From Plasmopara viticola (Eukaryota; Oomycota; Peronosporomycetes; Peronosporales; Peronosporaceae), in NCBI GenBank assembly GCA_001695595.3, contig MBPM02000011.1:1-64000 (forward strand): 64,000 nucleotides of DNA, read 5' to 3'. The position numbers were made by a program, and so were the translations under genes. Below the pieces are notes generated by a model. It was not told where the DNA came from and did not search any database. It was given only the letters and a program-made list of their open reading frames with translations. Shown here in pieces: positions 60,601-64,000 of this stretch. Every line of letters starts with the position of its first letter. Positions within the stretch are counted from its first letter, which is position 1.

Positions 60601-62089
60601 TGTAATGATTTAGTGACATGATAATTGTGTACAGGATAGGATCGAAATGCCATCCTGGACGAATCGTTTGCACTTAAAACTTCAATGAAATATGACTGAA
60701 CAAAGTGTGATCAATCGGCGGCTACATGGGAAGGATAGTATTAATATGTTGATCGCAGCTATCGCTTAAGCTGTGAGCTTGGATTGTAAGATCGACACAG
60801 CCGATACAGTATCAATAAGTTGCAGGGTCGAAATAGCGTTGGCACTGAACCTTATTTGGATTGGGAGACCTGAGTCACGCCCGGGAACGATCACCGACAA
60901 GATGAGCCACTTGTTGTGGAGCGATCAGAAAGTACCGCAGACAAAGTGCCGCCAAGTACTATCGAAAGCTCCAGTCAATAGAGATGACCTTTCAGTCGAC
61001 CAACGTGACTACTGACAAAAAATACAGCGCTTACACTACGCCGCTCTCGTCGGTGTGAGTCGCCAGACGCGGTGGAGACCACAGCCGGATCACCACACAA
61101 AGATCGTTACGATTTTGTAGAAATTACCCTGACCAAACCAATGCGGATCGTCGAGAGCACGGCGCTTCTTAGCTTCATCCCCGACTTATGTTTGAAGCGG
61201 GTAAAAGGTTTACGGCGTGTGCACGCTTCTCGGGAGCGCCACAACCCCGAATCAAATCTGCAAGAAAGCGCCCGAATGTCTGCTCGCCTGTAACAGCGCA
61301 CTAGCACTGGAGATGGCTAACAATGGAAGCGTTACTGATGAAATCGCACAGCTACACGCAATCTGCTGAATCTTCTGTGGTCAGTGAGGAGGCGCCAAAG
61401 CTGCTGGCCTTGGCTTCCGTTCATCTAACAAGAATTGATTGTGCTTCCTTCAGATCAGGTGTGGTATTACAGCTCCAAAAACGTGCCATACCTCCTCCGC
61501 CACATTGGAGAGTTTGATGTAGTCATCACACACGTGAAACGTGCTCGCAAATGTTATCCGGGCTTGTATATGACGTTAAATAAGATATACTAATCCATTA
61601 CAATGGCAGGGCAACGACATCGAATTTGCATCTCTAAAAAACGGGACATTAAAGTTGATTTCTTCTTTCCAAATAGGTTTAAAGAGCAAGCCGTACTCTT
61701 AAGAAGATAATGAAAGGCTTTTTGCGAAATTTGCGTCACCCCAATCATAATATTCTCTTTGATATGCAGAAAAACGGGACAAGACCCCAATTGCCGTGGG
61801 GTTACCAAGTACCTCACCGTGTGTATCCGTCAGCGGGGATGTTTTCTTCTTTGCTGGCTCTTCACTTGGTAGTGCCAGTTGGATTAGCTGGGTCCCTCTC
61901 TGGCACGTAAAATGGGTGGCTTATGCCGGGCTTAAGATTTGGTTAGGAGCGTCACCATACATTTGCTACCACGTGTGATTTATATAGCCGATAAATTGAG
62001 GATCACGCCAGATTTGACTCTTGACCTACATAATTTTAGGCACGTAGCTTACTTTGAAGTGTAAGCCAAAAATGCTTTCCCTTCAAGGT
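57686..62089. other. Gene-poor stretch, decayed repeats
   Basis: No supported gene. A minus-strand frame at 58257-58556 has a hydrophobic segment (LFLLIILSLSCFVII) but no ATG at its start. Plus-strand frames at 60773-61015 and 61072-61293 are unassigned. At 61796-61978 a frame reading VSVSGDVFFFAGSS weakly recalls Ty1/copia RNase H (SGYVFFLGG) but is too short to call. Confidence 0.45.
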
Positions 62090-63600
62090 GTATTACTCCT
62101 CGTGTAGCCCGAAGAGTATTTGTTTGCTCTCACTTCCCAATTCTTGCCACTTCATAATTTCTGTAGAATAGTTGGTCATCCAGACCTCTACCGATGTTGA
62201 TGTGATCATACACACGTGAGTTGGGTTAATCTTGCTCGTCAGGCTCTTCATCATTTGAATAGACACGCCTTGCTGATCTAACCGAAAATTAGACATCGAC
62301 GTGGGCAAATTGAGCTTTGCACCATGAACTAACCAGAATTAATCTACTGACTCAGACAGTGCCTGGAAGTTGTGATTGAGCTGCTCATGCTTGATTCGTC
62401 CGCAACGAACAAGCCCATACTGGAGTAGTTTGCGTCTAAACACAAGCCGTAGTCTTCGTGGGAGCACAGTAATTTACCGAGTGGCTCAATGGATAAGACG
62501 AACAGCAGTGTAGACACCAAATTGCCTTGGTTTGTTCCTCTTGTCGTATGTAACGCTGCTTGATGTTCAGAGCAATGACGAGATGCACTTGCGGGTCAGT
62601 GAAAAAGCCTAAATCACTAACAATATTCTGCGTCGGGCTTTAGACACCCATACACCCGAAACATGTAGTTCCGGTTTATGCGGTTAAATGCCCTGTCAAG
62701 GTCCAGGGACAGTGCCTTTTCAAGGTCCAGGGACAGTGCCTTTTCAAGGTCCAGGGACAGTGCATACGCCTTTTTGTACAAAACTGTTACTTGATTCTGC
62801 GGATCTACACGAAACCGGGCGTGGTGATGGATCAATTGGTGCTTGACGAATTCCTTTTAAGCGAGATAATTAAGGTTTAAAAATACTCGCTGCAGGCGAT
62901 ACGTCACCTCTTTTGACAACAGCATAACATAAGCTTGCACAAGTGTAGTGAGGCAATAGTTGCCTGATCTTGGTATTAATTCTATTTTGTGCAGTAGCAC
63001 CACTGCAGACTTATACTGAGACAAAAGCAGCACGCCAAGTCGAAAAAACTCAGAAACACGACAATTATAAATTGTGATAACCAGCTGTCAATTTGTCCGC
63101 TCCTGGTGCCGCAGTCGCTTTCAGGTGTCGGATCGCGCTCGTAAGGTCTGCAGTAGTGATCAGTGCATTCATACTGGCACGAGTTATCCTAGAGGCAGAA
63201 GGAACGACTAAGTGTGGAAGCTAACGATCCGCGCCATCGTTGGGTGAAGGCGCTTCATCTGCTGAACTGATTTGATCTACCATATCAAATCATTAATCAT
63301 CAGTGCTTGAGGAAGCGGGGCAGAATCTTGTGAAGTTCTGTCAAGACATTTCTACTAGGTTTTATGGTTCCTCAACCGCGACATGTCTCACGCTCGTGTC
63401 CATCAGAAGAAAGAAGTATTCGGCTGAATTATCTGGGTTGACAGCTTATATTTGGAATGCTTCGTGTTGGTTGTACTGGCTCATCTTCATGGCCGACTCC
63501 TCATATAAATGTGCAAAGCTTTATCGAAGAGCTCGCATTTGGAGATGTAGATGGAGAGCAATAACGAGCTGCGGCTCGATCAAGTGAAGCGCGCACCTCA
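62090..63600 (-). pseudogene. LINE reverse-transcriptase remnant
   Basis: Read on the minus strand across frames, the order matches a non-LTR reverse transcriptase. The pre-RT linker reads DLTSAIRHLKATAAPGADKL near 63130. Domain pieces KSAVVVLLHKIELIPRSGNY and TLVQAYVMLLSKEVTYRLQR lie near 62880-63010. The palm reads LSLDLDRAFNRINRNYMFRV at about 62670-62720. RGTNQGNLVSTLLFVLSIEP follows near 62530. The catalytic YADD box is degraded to FVADE near 62390. Stops and shifts are frequent, so it is dead. It may extend to the right edge of the window. It is a different LINE lineage, or a different region, from the deleted LINE at 47879; the two retained regions do not overlap enough to compare. Confidence 0.75.
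62699..62763. repeat. 24-bp tandem repeat, 2.7 units, inside LINE coding sequence
   Basis: Units of aaggtccagggacagtgcct plus tttc begin at 62699, 62723 and 62747, the last truncated by divergence after 62763. Because 24 is a multiple of three, the reverse-transcriptase frame is kept and the peptide LSLDLEKA is repeated. Confidence 0.92.
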
Positions 63601-64000
63601 ATTCTAGCCTGCAAGTCTTGTCATCAAAGCTTCTTTTGAATAAATTTTTTGTTTCAAATTTGACTTTCACCTCTCATTTCAGACTTTGTCTGGTTGCGCA
63701 GCTGCTCAAAAATCATGTCTGCTTTACGCTCAATCACAGTCACCACGAATGGATATTTCGGTGGGCAGTGTGAAATTATTTAGTAACCTACCTTATGAAG
63801 CTGACCGACCGAAAGCTCACACAGTGTGCGAATAGTCGTCAGCATGCGTCATCAGGAAGTATTTGGAGTCATCGCCTATGAATGTAATTCGATAGCAAAA
63901 TGTAATCTAGTCATTTCCTTACGGGTAAGGCCCAGTAAAACAGCATATAGCTTCGTAATGGATTTGACATGCATCGACAACTGCAAGCATTTCCAGTCTT
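63601..64000. other. Right edge, possible LINE upstream region
   Basis: No gene is called. On the minus strand a short frame (VIERKADMIFEQLRNQ near 63740) has charged helical character that could be the linker ahead of the LINE reverse transcriptase, but there is no firm motif. Confidence 0.3.

Noticed and set aside
61796..61978. Ty1/copia RNase H fragment
   Set aside because: Only one short stretch resembles SGYVFFLGG; without other copia motifs in order the call cannot be supported.
1..64000. CRISPR arrays, operons or prokaryotic gene clusters
   Set aside because: No regularly spaced direct repeats were seen, and gene structure (introns, LTR and LINE elements) is eukaryotic.

Overview
The window looks like a stretch of an oomycete nuclear genome, most likely Peronosporales (Phytophthora or a downy mildew). 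This is an inference. It rests on compact genes with very short GT-AG introns (39-76 nt), eukaryotic families typical of that lineage (a DENND6-type DENN protein, a PH plus histidine-phosphatase fusion, a zeta-class GST), and wide gene-poor tracts full of decayed MULE, pogo, Ty3/gypsy and LINE sequence. No prokaryotic gene organisation, rRNA, tRNA or CRISPR array was seen.

Layout. 1-4.5 kb: no live gene, with a broken MULE transposase at about 2.2-3.76 kb. 4.5-6.6 kb: a TatD-type nuclease gene (+, one frameshift) converging on a PH-domain gene (-). 6.6-19.8 kb: almost featureless decayed DNA. 19.8-21.8 kb: a short LINE-derived element, then the two-exon argininosuccinate synthase gene (-). 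21.8-33 kb: decayed DNA holding a gypsy integrase relic (about 28.8-29.5 kb) and a pogo-like DDE transposase relic (about 31.4-32.7 kb). 33.2-36.5 kb: an intact gene pair, maleylacetoacetate isomerase (+) converging on a ten-exon DENND6 homologue (-) whose splice phases all agree. 36.5-42.8 kb: decayed DNA with another short LINE-derived element.

42.8-52.9 kb is the most structured part. A gene encoding a probable secreted protein was split by a complete chromodomain-type Ty3/gypsy element (43066-50416, 5-bp target duplication, about 322-bp LTRs). That element later received an internally deleted LINE in its integrase region (10-bp duplication) and a 325-bp short LINE derivative in its 3' LTR (12-bp duplication). 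A second short derivative lies 51 bp beyond, in the host flank. Four short copies in the window share the same two internal deletion junctions, so they form one non-autonomous family built only from pieces of the LINE.

52.9-57.7 kb: the PH/histidine-phosphatase gene (-), a small unassigned ORF pair, and UDP-glucuronate 4-epimerase (+). 57.7-64 kb: decayed DNA ending in a LINE reverse-transcriptase relic (-) that carries a 24-bp tandem repeat.

The intact genes are single-copy housekeeping functions: arginine synthesis, tyrosine catabolism, nucleotide-sugar supply, membrane traffic and phosphate signalling. They do not form a pathway or operon; they are islands between transposon debris.
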